Assembly: GCF_050624435.1 (NCBI RefSeq)
Contig: NC_134535.1
Coordinates: 127,707,731 to 127,771,730 of the forward strand
Direction of reading: 5' to 3'
Origin: Tenrec ecaudatus
Taxonomy: Eukaryota > Chordata > Mammalia > Afrosoricida > Tenrecidae
Length of the DNA: 64,000 nucleotides
Positions within the stretch are counted from its first letter, which is position 1; every line of letters begins with the position of its first letter. Below the pieces are notes generated by a model. The model had not been told where the DNA came from. It did no database searches and saw nothing but the letters and a program-made list of their open reading frames with translations. Shown here piece after piece: positions 1 to 9,859 of the stretch. The position numbers and the translations under genes were made by a program.

Positions 1-9
1 CCTTTTACT

Positions 10-64
10 CATCCATCCATCCATCCATCCATCCATCCATCCATCCATCCATCCATCCATCCAT
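10..64 (+). repeat. (CCAT)n microsatellite
   Basis: About 13 uninterrupted tandem copies of a CCAT unit start at the left edge of the window. It is a simple length-variable repeat in the ANO2 intron. Confidence 0.97.
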
Positions 65-796
65 GTGATACCCAGGGCAGAGCGTATTGTATAAAGTGCG
101 ATTTGTGCTTACATGGACCATATATTTTGAATAAGTTCAGGAAGATTATAATAACCAGGATTGCTTGCACACCCATCTGCCAGTCACTGTTCTGGGTGCT
201 TGGTAGGTGCTCTCTCTTCTTTCCCTTTTCATTTGAGCCCCCAAGCTTGGGGTGGGAAGTGTGAAAGTGTTCTCCTCATTTTGTTGTGGAAGAAAGAGGT
301 CCCCGGGAGAGCCGCAGCCGAGGTTCAGCCCAGGAGCATGGGACTGTTTCTCCAGCCTGGGGTGAGGATGACTTCCATGAACGTGAGACCCAGCCAGTCA
401 CTGGATGGGTCTGAGAGTGCGTAAGCTCTCCTTCCCCTGCAATTCAAACACACTGTGACTCCTTCGGGGTGGGTGGGGTGTCCATCCTCTTTCGGGAGCC
501 ATGCCAGAAGGCTTCTGAATAGCGCTGCCCTTGTGCCGCGGCTTATCAGTTGGGCTGCTTGGGCTGGGGTGGAGATGGCTGTGCCGTGGAAGGAGACCCC
601 CTCAAGGGCATCCGAGGACAGCGCTCTGTGTGGAGGACGTCCCTGACTTCGACAGACCACGGGCGATCCCTCTTACTGTACCCTGGAGGAGCCTGGTTGA
701 GTTGGAGTAGTGGGGGGGCCGCTCGGGGTGCTGGCCTGGGAATGGCCTTGATGTTGAAGTGATCGGCTGGCTTTAATTCAAGGTGACCCTCTAGGG
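65..796. other. Unassigned intronic sequence
   Basis: I see no convincing exon, RNA gene or recognisable transposon here. Several short open frames overlap on both strands, as expected for GC-rich noncoding DNA. Confidence 0.5.
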
Positions 797-970
797 CAGT
801 GGTTCTCAATCTGTGGGGTGTGACCCCTCTGGGGGTTGAATGACCCTTTCACAGGGGGTCCCCCAATTCATACCAGTAGCAAAATGACAGTGATGAAGTA
901 GCAATGAAAGTCATTTTATGGTTGGGGTCACCGCCACAGGAGAAACTGTGTGAAAGGGTCATGGCATTTG
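797..970 (-). mobile_element. SPIN-type hAT transposon, non-autonomous, with 8-bp target duplication
   Basis: It begins CAGTGGTTCTCAA and continues with the GTGACCCC, GACCCTTTCACAGGGG and TAGCAAAATGACAG blocks typical of SPIN miniature elements. It is in the opposite orientation to the other copies here. The flanks are ctctaggg (789-796) and ctctgggg (971-978), an 8-bp hAT-type duplication with one mismatch. The far terminus is shortened: the GGTTGAGAACCACTG inverted end is missing. It encodes no transposase and would have been moved in trans. Confidence 0.88.
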
Positions 971-1276
971 CTCTGGGGAGTGGGCCCACCTACCTACCTC
1001 AGCACAGCTGACACCACAGGTCTCTTTCCTAGGAATTTGAAGAGATTTCACAACTGTGATCTGCAGGAGCTCGGTGGTGTCTCCAGGCCCCAACTGTGAT
1101 GGGAGACTGGCAGGACCCCACCCCTGTCCCCAGGTCCATGGCCAATGTGAAGCTGGCCCACTGGGGCTAGATGAGGGGAATTAGACCACCGAGCTATCCC
1201 TCCCTCGCTGCTCACTCACTGCCCAGTGTCCCTGCAACCTGGCCTTGGTTTTGCTCTTTGTCTTTCTCTGTCCCAG

Positions 1277-1461
1277 ATATCCCCTTCCTCCCAGGCTCCC
1301 CACGCCGGCTGAGCCCTAAGGCAGGGGTCCAAGGGGGCCTGAGGCCCAAGCACGGACAGCAATATCTCAAGGTGCTGGCATCCAGAACCCAAGGGCCGCA
1401 GGGCAGTTCCCACCGAGATGCTGGCCAGCTTCCCCGGATGGACAGCTCACACAGCAGTTCT
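1277..1461 (+). CDS. ANO2: ANO2 (anoctamin-2/TMEM16B) coding exon, probably exon 2
   Basis: This is an internal coding exon of anoctamin-2, a plasma-membrane Ca2+-activated chloride channel of olfactory sensory cilia and photoreceptor terminals. It is preceded by a pyrimidine-rich acceptor ending in cccag and followed by a perfect gtaagt donor. The first codon is split: its first base comes from the upstream exon (phase 1), and the exon ends on a codon boundary. It encodes about 62 residues beginning DIPFLPGSPRRLSPKAG and ending SSHSSS, with KHGQQ in the middle. These match the Pro/Ser/Arg-rich, low-complexity cytosolic N-terminus of mammalian ANO2 as I remember it. No transmembrane segment is expected here. 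The frame stays open upstream to an ATG at 1171, but homology stops at the acceptor, so I treat that ATG as intronic. The initiating exon was not found. Confidence 0.93.
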
Positions 1462-1625
1462 GTAAGTCCTCAGGGGTGGGGGATGGGGGAGGGGCGGGTG
1501 TGTGTGTGTGTAGGGACTGCTCAGATGGAAGGCCCAAGGGAACCTCTGGCGTGGGGACCCTCTCCAGCTGGGGGACTTATGTGTGTGCGTGAGAGGCTCT
1601 GGCCTTCTGTTAGGGCATTTTCTTC

Positions 1626-1695
<70 letters not shown>

Positions 1696-2723
1696 CATGA
1701 ACGATTTTCCAGTGTGTTGCCTAATTAGGGGCGGCTCAGGAAAGGAGGAGGTGTGAATGGCCAGGTGGCCCCACCTGTTGGTCTGCGTGCTCCCTGGCTC
1801 CCTGCTCACAGGCCTGAGAAGCCAGTCTCCCGTGCTGCGGTGGCTGAGTCCCCTGTGCCATCTGGTTGCCTGGGTGACCTCTCAGGTGGCTGCAGAGGCA
1901 GCTGGGTATCAAACCAGTAATAAACAGGGAAACACCCAGAGGGAGGGAGGCGGGTCCCTCCTTGTGCCTTCTCCTCCTCTTGCTGCGGCCGTCCCTTCTC
2001 TGGGAGCCAGGAGAGCAGCGGAAACGTCTCCCACTCTCACCTTTGGCTAGGTCCTCACCTGTGACTGGAGAGGGGGAGCAAGAGGACCATGCGGGGCTGC
2101 GAGGGGCTCCGTGGTTAACAGAGTCTCGTGGGGTGGGAGGGAGGGGGGGTGGGCCAGGTGACTTGGCCGTGGCCCTTGTTCCAATGGACCCAGAGCACCT
2201 GCCAGTAAGTACTGTCTGAGTTGACCAGGCTCATCTGCAGATAGGCAGGGAGGGCGTCCGTGTGGCGGGGCCAAGTGTGGGCAGAAGAGGGCTATGTGTC
2301 TATGGGAGCCCACCTGGGCACCTGCAGGAGGTGTGCAAGATGGGAGCATATGGGGCTGGGTGAACATCTTGCAGCTGTTTCAGAGTGTGTGTGGCTAGAA
2401 GTGGGTGTGTGGTTGTATGTGAGAGGTGGGTGGTGTGGCCCGTGCGGGGTGGTATCTTTGGATGTATGTGCATGGACCTCAGGTCCCGTGGAAAAGTTCA
2501 GAGGCTTGGGCTGCTTCGGACAAAGGGGTGGAGGCTGTGTGTGCTGGTGTGACCGGTGAACACGGCCCACTTTGTCCATTCTTGGGGACAGTGAGGGCCT
2601 TGGAGCTTCAGGGGCTTCCTTTCTATGCCGCTGGGCCTGATCTCAGAGCATGGGGTCAGCCTCTTCTGAGGTCCCTCTTCCTCACTGGGCCTCACCATTG
2701 CCTGTCCTGCTCTCTCTGGCCAG
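1462..2723 (+). other. ANO2: ANO2 intron between the two visible exons
   Basis: This 1,262-bp intron has a gtaagt donor and a ccag acceptor. It contains a (CT)n tract at 1629-1691 and GT-rich low-complexity DNA around 2380-2480. Nothing else could be assigned. It is phase 0, so either exon joins cleanly at a codon boundary. Confidence 0.9.
1629..1691 (+). repeat. (CT)n microsatellite
   Basis: About 31 perfect CT units form a polypyrimidine tract just downstream of the exon 2 donor. It should be length-polymorphic. Translations of it give Ser-Leu repeats, which are not coding. Confidence 0.98.
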
Positions 2724-3041
2724 GTCATCAACAATTACCTGGATGCCAATGAGCCCCTGCCCTCCGAGGCCCGTGTGAGCCGAATGCACTTCTACGACAA
2801 CCAGAGGAAGGTGGACTACGTGCTGGCTTATCACTACCGGAAACGGGGGGCACACCCTGGCCACGGCTCCCCTGGCAATGCACTGGCTATCGTCTCCAAT
2901 GGGGAGACGGGCAAGGACCCCCATGCTGGAGACATTGAGCTGGGGCCGCTCGATGCCCAGGAGGAGGAGAGGAAGGAGCAGCGGGAGGAGTTTGAGTACA
3001 ACCTGATGGAGGCCGGGCTGGAGCTGGAGAAGGATGTGGAG
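2724..3041 (+). CDS. ANO2: ANO2 coding exon, probably exon 3 (start of anoctamin dimerisation domain)
   Basis: This exon encodes 106 complete codons (318 bp, phase 0 at both ends) and joins in frame to the exon at 1277-1461. The acceptor is ctggccag after a C/T tract; the donor is GAG|gtgagg. The peptide starts [11 protein letters not shown] and includes [18 protein letters not shown] at roughly residues 21-38. That matches the beginning of the anoctamin dimerisation domain, where the F-x-D-x-x-R-K-x-D-Y-V-L-x-Y pattern is conserved among anoctamins. A Glu/Arg-rich stretch follows ([12 protein letters not shown]), then [14 protein letters not shown], which is diagnostic for ANO2 rather than ANO1. 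Relative to human ANO2 as remembered, the HAG/DIELG stretch seems about three residues shorter. No stop or frameshift is present. Being symmetric, the exon could be skipped without a frame change; whether it is cannot be seen. The next exon was not found. Confidence 0.96.
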
Positions 3042-3639
3042 GTGAGGCTGCACGGCCGGCAGGGCCGGACCATGCAGAGCCGGGTTCCTGGAAAGTGGGG
3101 CTCGCCTGGGGGGAGTGTGACTTTGCTCTGCACGGGCAGGGCTCTCTGGTGGGGAAGCAGCTGTCTTGCTGGAGGATGTAAGGCAGAGTCTTGGTATTGC
3201 TGGAGCTTCCGCCTGGGGGCGTCTGGAGAGTGGGCATCGGTGGTGGTTCTGTGGCAGTTGGCAAGCGAGGAATGGACCTTTCTTTAGGACTCCCAGGTTT
3301 CCTCCAGCGGTCCTCTCCATCATGGTTACTGCTGGATTAAAATTCCGGTGCAGGGCTCTCGTTCACTCAGGGGTGGTGTTTGCCTGGGGCTCCTCGTGGG
3401 GCCAATGAGGGCCCCGTATGGGGGCATATATCAAATGGGATATTAGAACATGAGCTGCACAAGGGTTGGTCAAGAAGCATGTCACTTTTCACATGCAGGG
3501 TCTATTCCAAACGAAATACGTGTAAACAGACAAATCCTCCCAGCCATATGCTCATCTTCGTCTCCTTAGGGCGCCTTTCAAAAAAACCCCAAAAAGATCT
3601 AATCAAAGCAGATGTCTAAGGGGCTCTGCTGGGCCAGAT
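3042..3639. other. Unassigned intronic sequence after ANO2 exon 3
   Basis: No exon or clear repeat was recognised. The long reverse-strand open frame that overlaps exon 3 and runs into this stretch is an antisense shadow of the exon. Confidence 0.5.
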
Positions 3640-4190
3640 AAATTCAGAGCAAAGACTCAGTTCAGAAGGCTACAGCATTGTGGGGGGATTCCCATAGGAT
3701 CAGCTTGACAGATTTTTTTCCCCCCAAAGGGCCCGGGATGATGGCGGGAGCTTATTAGGAAGAAGTTGGGAGAAAACAGGAACTTGCATTGGTGAGGGGC
3801 AAGTCAGGACAGTGTCTCCTGCATGACAACATACCTGCCCATTCTTCAAGGGCCACATGGCTGTCTTAGGAGAATGTCATGGGAGAACCTTACCCCTCTA
3901 CCCTATAGCCCTGATTTGGCCCCTATAGACTGGTGTGTTCCCAAACTCAAAGAGCATTTAAGAGGATCCAGTCTGAATGCCCTGAGGATCATCCCACACT
4001 GCTGTCTTAATGTGGTGTAAATCGAAGCATGCAACATTCTTTGGGGGAAGGGCTAGAAAACGATAGACCAAGATTGAGGGTATGTGGAGAAACAGTCGCT
4101 TCCAATGTTGACCATGTTGTTTGATAAAGATTTCTATGATTTTGCAGCAACCCCCCCCCAAAAAAAACAACAACAAACAATAAACCTTGC
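3640..4190 (+). mobile_element. Mariner-type transposon fossil (transposase C-terminal half)
   Basis: The + strand reads degenerate blocks of a Tc1/mariner DDE/D transposase in order: a V-T-A-L-W-G-D-S block near 3670-3700, HDN-x-PAHSS near 3822-3850, and YSPDLAP followed by PKLKEHLRG near 3905-3965. The third block carries the last catalytic Asp region of mariner elements. Stops and frameshifts separate the blocks, so it is dead. Terminal repeats and the TA target duplication were not resolved, so the ends are approximate. Confidence 0.75.
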
Positions 4191-4199
4191 TATGACTTA

Positions 4200-6300
4200 G
4201 GTGAGGGTTTGAAGATCAGGTCATCATTTTTTTGTATTCAGCAATTTATTAAACCTCCCAAATGACTTCCCTGGTTTCCATCATTTCATTTCCACCCCTC
4301 CCCCACCTTGTTGGACCTCATCATCCCCTTTACCCAAGTTAACACCTGTCTACCCTGTAGCCTATTCCCTACCCTACCCCTTCTTCCTCTCGCACTTCGA
4401 GTCACCATTAATGTCTGTTTCCTTTAGTGTGAAAGCCTTTTCTTTTCCTCTCTCTCTCTTTTTAAAATAACAGTTGTCCCTTCAAATTTTTGCCCTTTTG
4501 TGATGGACTAATTTCCCTCAACATAATGTCCTCTCATTGCATCCACATCAAGAGGGGTGTCACAGATTCCTCATTATTCTTTAACAGCGTGCAGAATTCC
4601 TCTTTGTGTATGTAGAGAAGTTAATTGAACCATTCTTCCACCGATGGACATTGAGGTTGCTCCCCTTCTTGCTCTTGCGCGTGGTGCTGTCATGACATGG
4701 TGGAAATCCATTGGTTGACGCTATGGTTCTCATTTCTGTAAAGCACATCTGCACAGTGTGGTTGCGGGTCTTGTGGTCTATTGTCAACTTTTTGAGGAAG
4801 CCCCATACCGTTTCCACAGAGGTTGTACTGTACCACCAGTAACAGGAGGGTTCAAATCTCTTTGTCTTCTCCAGTATTTATTTTTTGTTTTATATAAAAA
4901 TTTTTTAATAATGCCATCAATGCTGAGGTGAGGTGGAATCACATTGCTGCTTTGACTTCCGTCTCTTGGATAGTTAATGACCTCAAGCACATCTTCACCT
5001 GTTTGCTGGTCTCCTGAATGTCTGCTTTGGTGAACTGTCTGTTTGTGTCGTCTGCCCATTATGAAATCAGGTTATGTATCTTTCTTGTTGAAGTATTGAA
5101 GTTTGTTACAGAGTTCAGAGATTTGTCCCTTGTCTGATGTGTCATTTCAAAAGTCCCCCCCCTTTACACTTTTGAAGAAATCTTTTAATGCGTATGCGTG
5201 TCTGATTTCCAGGAGGATTCAGTTGTCTATTTTATCCTCTGCTGGTGTGTGTGTTTCTTGTTTATGTTCCATAGTGTGTTTATTCATGTATTAGGCATTC
5301 TAAGGTTATCTCTATTTTTTCATGGATGGTATTTCTGGTTCTGCATTTAGGTCTTTAATCCATCTTGTGTTGGTTTGTGTACATGGACTCAAGCTTCTGA
5401 AAGTGGGAATATCGATCTTGCAGAAGTATTTGTGCAGAGATGCTCTCTTCCTCCATTGAGTGCGTTTCAGCCCTGGGTCAAAGTCAGTGGTTTGCAGGAG
5501 GGTTTCTGGATTCTCTATTATGTTCCATTTGTCTATGTAGCTCCTCTTGTACCAATCGCAGGCTGCTTTGGCTACTGAGGCTGTGTAGTAGGCTTTGAAA
5601 TCGGAAAGTGATTTCTTCTTTAGTAGTGCCTTGCTTATTTGAGGTCGCTTTCCTTTCCATATAAAATTGGTAATTCATTTTTCCATCTTGTCAAAGACCA
5701 ATACTGAGATCTGGATTAGAATTATTTTATATTTATAGATTGTTTGGGGGCAGTATTGACATTTTCACAGTGTTAACTTTGACTATCCCTGAGAATGGTA
5801 TGTTTTTCCAGTTATGTAAGTCTCTTATGGTATAATACTTTATAGTTTTCCTTGTACAATTCTTTCGTTTCTCCTAGGTTTATTTAATATGTAGGGTTAT
5901 TCCTAAGAATTTCATTTTCTGGGTGACTGTGGTAACTATATTTTCTTGGTTTCTTTTCAGAACTTTCTTCATTAGTATACAGGAATCTCATTGGTTTGGG
6001 TAGGTTGATTTTGAACCTGAGATGTTGTTGAATCTTTCAAATTAGTTCCAATAGTTTTCTCATCAAGACTTTGGGCTTTTCTATATAAAGAATTATATCA
6101 CTTGCAAAGGTAGAGAGCTTTATTTCTTCTTTACCAAATTGGATGCCTTTGATTTATTTTTGTTGTCTCCCTGGCTAAGTCTTCCAGCCTAATATTGAAT
6201 AAATAAGAGTGATGATCAAGGACATCCTTATCTGGTTCCTGTTGGCAAAGGGAAGGTAGCAATAATTTTTGACTTAGCCTCATATATACTGTCACTCCTA
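4200..6300 (-). mobile_element. Old LINE-1 fragment (ORF2 3' part and 3' UTR), degraded
   Basis: Read on the reverse strand, 6150-6250 gives a degenerate reverse-transcriptase LFNI-x-LE block. 5000-6100 follows the order of the ORF2 C-terminal half, and 4210-4950 resembles L1 3'-end sequence. The GGACATTGAGG/CACCGATGG text is the 'picture' of old mammalian L1 3' ends. Many stops are present and the boundaries are approximate. No target duplication was found. Confidence 0.7.
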
Positions 6301-6399
6301 ATTAGCTGTCAGACTAAGGGAATCCCAGAAATCCATTCCTTTACACACTCATCTATCAGTTTAGCCATATGTCGTCCATCCATTTCTCTATGCAATCCT

Positions 6400-6695
6400 T
6401 TAAAAATGACTCGACCCTCCCCATCATCTCCAAACTCATCTCCTACCCTTTCTACCCCCCTGCAATGTGCTCCAGACCACTGACCTCTCCTCACTTCTAG
6501 GCCACTCTCCCCCAAGGACCTTTGCGCTGGGTGCTGCTTTGCCTGTCTCCTTCTTCCCCAGACCTGGCATGCTCCCTCCCTCTCTTCAGACCTCTGCTCA
6601 ATGTTGCCTTCTGTCAGGTGTCTCCCCCGACCACTCCAGCCACACAATGTCCACCTGCCACCCTGTTGCTCTCTATCCCTTGGCCCTCTCTGACT
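6400..6695 (+). mobile_element. LINE-2 fragment, left part (split by a later insertion)
   Basis: The text follows the L2 3' region in order: a CTCCAG-CC-CTGACCTC block, then GGACCTTTGCGCTGGGTGC, a TGCTC-CCCTC block, TCTGCTCAATGTTGCCTTCT and GGCCCTCTCTGAC. The element resumes at 7678 after an inserted L1 tail. It is an ancient, inactive repeat. Confidence 0.75.
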
Positions 6696-7677
6696 ATTTT
6701 TAAAAATTATTTTATTGGGGGCTCGCATAACTCTTCTCACAATCCATACATACATCTGTTGTGTCAAGCACATTTGTACATTTTTTGCCATCATCATTCT
6801 CAAAACATTTGCTTTCTACTGGAGCCCTTGGTATCAACTCCACATTTCCCCTCTCCCTCTCTGTTTCCCCCTCCTGCATGAACCTTTGATAATTTATAAA
6901 TTATTATTATTTTGTCATATCTTACACTGTCAGATGTCTACCTTCTCCCACTTTTCTGTTGTCCATTCCCCAGGCAGGAGGCTATATGTAGATCCTTGTA
7001 ATCAGTTCCCCCTTTCTACCCCACCTTCCCTCCACCCTCCAGATAATGCCACTCTCACCAATGGTCCTTAAGGGATCATCCATCCTGGATTCCCTGTGTT
7101 TCTAGTTTCTATCTGTACCAATGTAGAGCCTCTGTTCTAGCCAGATTTGTAAGGTAGAATTGGGATCATGGTTGTGTGGGGTGAGGGGGAGGAAGCATTT
7201 AGGAACTAGAGGAAACTTGTATGTTTCATTGTTGCTACACGGCACCCTGACTGGCTCATCTCCTCCCCAAGACCCTTCTGTAAGGTGGTGTTCCGTTACC
7301 TACAGATGGGCTTTGGGTCTCCATTCTGCCCTTACCCTCATTTATAATGATATGATCTTTTTTCTTTGATGCTTGATACCTGATCTCTTTGACACCTTGT
7401 GATCACACAGGCTGGTGTGCTTCTTCCATGTGGGCTTTGTCGTTTCTGAGCTAGATGGCTGCTTGTTTACCTTCAAGCCTTTAAGACTCCAGATGCTATA
7501 TCTTTTGATAGCCGGGCACCACCAGCTTTCTCCACCACTTCTGCTTATACACCCATGTGTCTTCAGTGATCATATTGGGAAGGTAAACACACAATTATAT
7601 GATGTTTGTTCTTTGATGCCTGATACCTGATCCCTTCGACACCTCGTGATCACACAGGCTGGTGTGCTTCTTCCATG
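6696..7677 (-). mobile_element. L1-tail retroposon (tenrec-type L1 3' UTR) with 15-bp target duplication
   Basis: The insertion is flanked by tggccctctctgact at 6681-6695 and again at 7678-7692. On the reverse strand it ends ...GAGCCCCCAATAAAATAATTTTTAAAAA, a poly(A)-type tail. The body matches the other L1 tails in this window. It interrupts an L2 element. Internally, a block of about 70 bp beginning TTGATGC-TGATACCTGATC occurs twice (7367-7438 and 7611-7678), so it carries a partial tandem duplication of about 244 bp. It has no coding capacity. Confidence 0.85.
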
Positions 7678-7770
7678 TGGCCCTCTCTGACTTTTCCTCT
7701 TCACGCTTGTCACTGCTACCTGAAAAAAACACAGAATAGGTACTCAATCCATGCTAGATGGATCCATGAG
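7678..7770 (+). mobile_element. LINE-2 fragment, right part
   Basis: This continues the L2 text broken at 6695: TGACTTTTCC, CACTGCTACCTGA, then ATAGGTACTCAATCCATG. Its first 15 bases are the duplicated target site of the L1-tail insertion. Confidence 0.65.
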
Positions 7771-7915
7771 TTCCCTTCCCAAGTCTCAGATTCCACATCT
7801 GCAAAATCATAGTTATCCTGCTGGATTGTCATGATCGGATGCACAAACATTAAGCACAGTTTCTGGGACATAGCAGCAGCTCAAGCAATACTTATGATTA
7901 CTATAAATGATGTTA
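7771..7915 (+). mobile_element. MIR SINE fragment
   Basis: It contains the MIR landmarks CACATCTGCAAAATCATAG, a GGATT block and GGGACATAGCAGCAGCTCAA, in the order of the MIR consensus 3' half. It is diverged and inactive. Confidence 0.65.
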
Positions 7916-8149
7916 TCTGAGGATTGGGATTTTTATTCTCATTAGGGTTTTGCTTGGTAAGACTTAGGTTAACGCTGTCCGCAAACTTGTTATTCCTGCT
8001 GCGGTGGTACAGTGGGTTTTACCTGAGCAGGGTGGCTGTGGCCCAGCTCACACCTTCTTGTGCTGTCCTGTTTCTCTGGACCCTTGAGGCAGGTGGAGCT
8101 CCTCTGGTTATTCTTCCCACTATGGTTGAGAGGGTGTGTTCCTTCAGGG

Positions 8150-8995
8150 CAGTGGTTCTCCACCTTCCTCACTCCGCGGCCCTTTCATACAATTCCTCAT
8201 GTGGAGGGGGGACCCTCAACCATAACATTATTTTCATTGCTACTTCATAGCTGTCACTTTGCTACTGTTAGGAATGAATCATCATGTAAATATCTGGTAG
8301 GCAGGATGTTTTCATTGTTACACATTGAACATCATGAAAGCATAGTGATGAATCACAAAAACAATAGTTCATTATATATTGTGAAATATTTCCTTCTAAT
8401 GACAAATAAATGAAATTTTGTCTTGAAGCATGGTGTAGCATGGGTAATGGTCTTCATGCTGGGTACTCGTAGGTGGATGTATCTGCATGTGGGCGGGCCC
8501 GCCTGGAGATGGATAGAGGAGTGGTGTCTCGGTTCCTGAGACCATTGGAAATACTGTTTCCCCAAAAGTAAGACACCCCCCCAAAATAAGACCTACTTAC
8601 AGTTTTGCCTCTCACGGAAATATAAGGCATCCCCCCCGAAAATGAGACCTCCCCGAAAATAAGGCCTCCAAAGCTACCGTAACTCTGGACTCTGAACCAT
8701 AGCGGCGTTGCTGCCACGCAGTTCACTGTTGGCCGCAGCGCAGCCATAGCAAGCAGGAAGTGCGAAGTCTCTTTTAATAAGACAATGAACAATAAATGTG
8801 TACCGTGTTCTTCCTCATGGAAAAATAAGACATCCCCTGAAAATAAGACCTAGCGCATCTTTGGGAACAAAAATTAATATAAGACACTGACTTATTTGGG
8901 GGGAATTAGGGTGTTTTCTGGTGGTCTTAGGTGACCTCTGTGAAAGGGTCATTCGACCCCCAAAGGGGTCGCAACCCACAGGTTGAGAACTGCTG
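8150..8995 (+). mobile_element. SPIN-type hAT transposon, long non-autonomous form, interrupted
   Basis: It begins CAGTGGTTCTCCACCTTCC and ends CACAGGTTGAGAACTGCTG, giving inverted hAT termini. The flanks cttcaggg (8142-8149) and ttttaggg (8996-9003) agree at 6 of 8 bases, the differences being C/T changes. The interior matches the other long copy at 58653-59113, including the TAAATGAAATTTTG and GTATCTGCATGTG blocks. A second DNA transposon sits at 8554-8906. No transposase is encoded. Confidence 0.87.
8554..8906 (+). mobile_element. TIR DNA transposon (MITE-like) nested in SPIN
   Basis: Against the uninterrupted SPIN copy at 58653-59113, this segment is extra. Its ends are inverted: CTGTTTCCCCAAAAGTAAGAC at the left, and TTATTTGGGGGGAAT at the right. 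It is bounded by TA at 8552-8553 and 8907-8908, suggesting a TA target. Internal AATAAGAC motifs recur, with a GACCTAGCGCATCTTTGGGA block near the right end. The family was not named with confidence; its order of insertion after SPIN is clear. Confidence 0.7.
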
Positions 8996-9003
8996 TTTTA
9001 GGG

Positions 9004-9569
9004 CCACTTTTGGAATCCCAAGCTCTGGGTGCCACCAATTAGTAGCTGCTGGGAAGACCCCTCTAAAGTAGGGGCACGTTTTGAATGCCATGCAAAAATT
9101 GATGGCCTTGAACACTGAGAGAGGCTGCAGATCACGCCTCCATTGCTGGTTCTCAGGAGAGGAGGCTCAGACCTTGCTTTGCTGCCTGTCGGGAAGAGAG
9201 CAGGCATGCCTTGTTTCAGCATTCTGCCTCACTTCGCAATGGCAGGTTAAAGAGTAATTGCGTCACAAGCTGAACCCCATGTTGAGCATGGCTATTGGCA
9301 TAGTGCTCCCCAAAATACACACTCACTTTATGTCTCCGTTTCACATTTTCGTCATTCTCTCAATCGGTCAAACTTTCCCACTAGGCTGTTACACACGCAG
9401 TGAGTGTAGTCTAGTGCAAACTAACTTTTACACGTCTGGGAAACCAGGGAACGGGTGTAACGCACTCTGTGGTACATTTCGCTTTATGGGGAGTGTCTGG
9501 GACTGGGCGGGCATGGCCTTCCTGGGAGGTCTGCCGACACTGGACTCTGGAATATGAGTGGTATCATCA
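9004..9569. other. Unassigned intronic sequence
   Basis: No repeat family or exon was recognised. The 99-codon open frame at 9258-9557 lacks any familiar motif and splice context. Confidence 0.45.
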
Positions 9570-9574
9570 CAGCT

Positions 9575-9725
9575 CAGGTCGACCGTCAGCGAGGGCTTTG
9601 GGCAAGCTGCTTAACAACATTGCAGTGTCCTGAGCTGTCAAGTGGAAATCATGATTCATCGTTCATTCGAGTGTTTTGAAGATGAAACCACACAATCTAC
9701 ATAAAGTGCCTAGAAGAACAGCATC
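9575..9725 (+). mobile_element. MIR SINE fragment
   Basis: MIR landmarks in order: TTTGGGCAAGCTGCTTAAC, a GAGCTGTCAAGTGGAAATCATGA block, and CATAAAGTGCCTAGAAGAACA. Diverged copy. Confidence 0.65.
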
Positions 9726-9859
9726 AAGTCTGTAGATAAGCTTATGTAGCCTTGCCAGAATTAACAAATAAAAACAGAGGAAAATGTGTTAAATCTCAAT
9801 TTGAGATCAATGTGAGTACTTTTTTTAGTGTTAAGTATGTCATATGCAATGTGGGCAGC

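Larger units (their letters stand above)
1..1276 (+). other. ANO2: ANO2 intron upstream of exon 2 (3' part)
   Basis: This interval lies upstream of the exon acceptor at 1277. It holds a CCAT microsatellite at its left edge and one SPIN transposon (797-970). I see no exon in 65-796 or 971-1260; the short open frames there have no recognisable protein motif. The pyrimidine tract before 1277 is a typical branch-site and acceptor region. Confidence 0.75.

Noticed and set aside
1171..1276. Upstream ATG in frame with ANO2 exon 2
   Set aside because: A strong acceptor separates it from the exon, and homology to ANO2 starts exactly at the acceptor.
2682..3323. 213-codon reverse-strand frame over ANO2 exon 3
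   Set aside because: It is the antisense shadow of a GC-rich exon and runs into intron on both sides.
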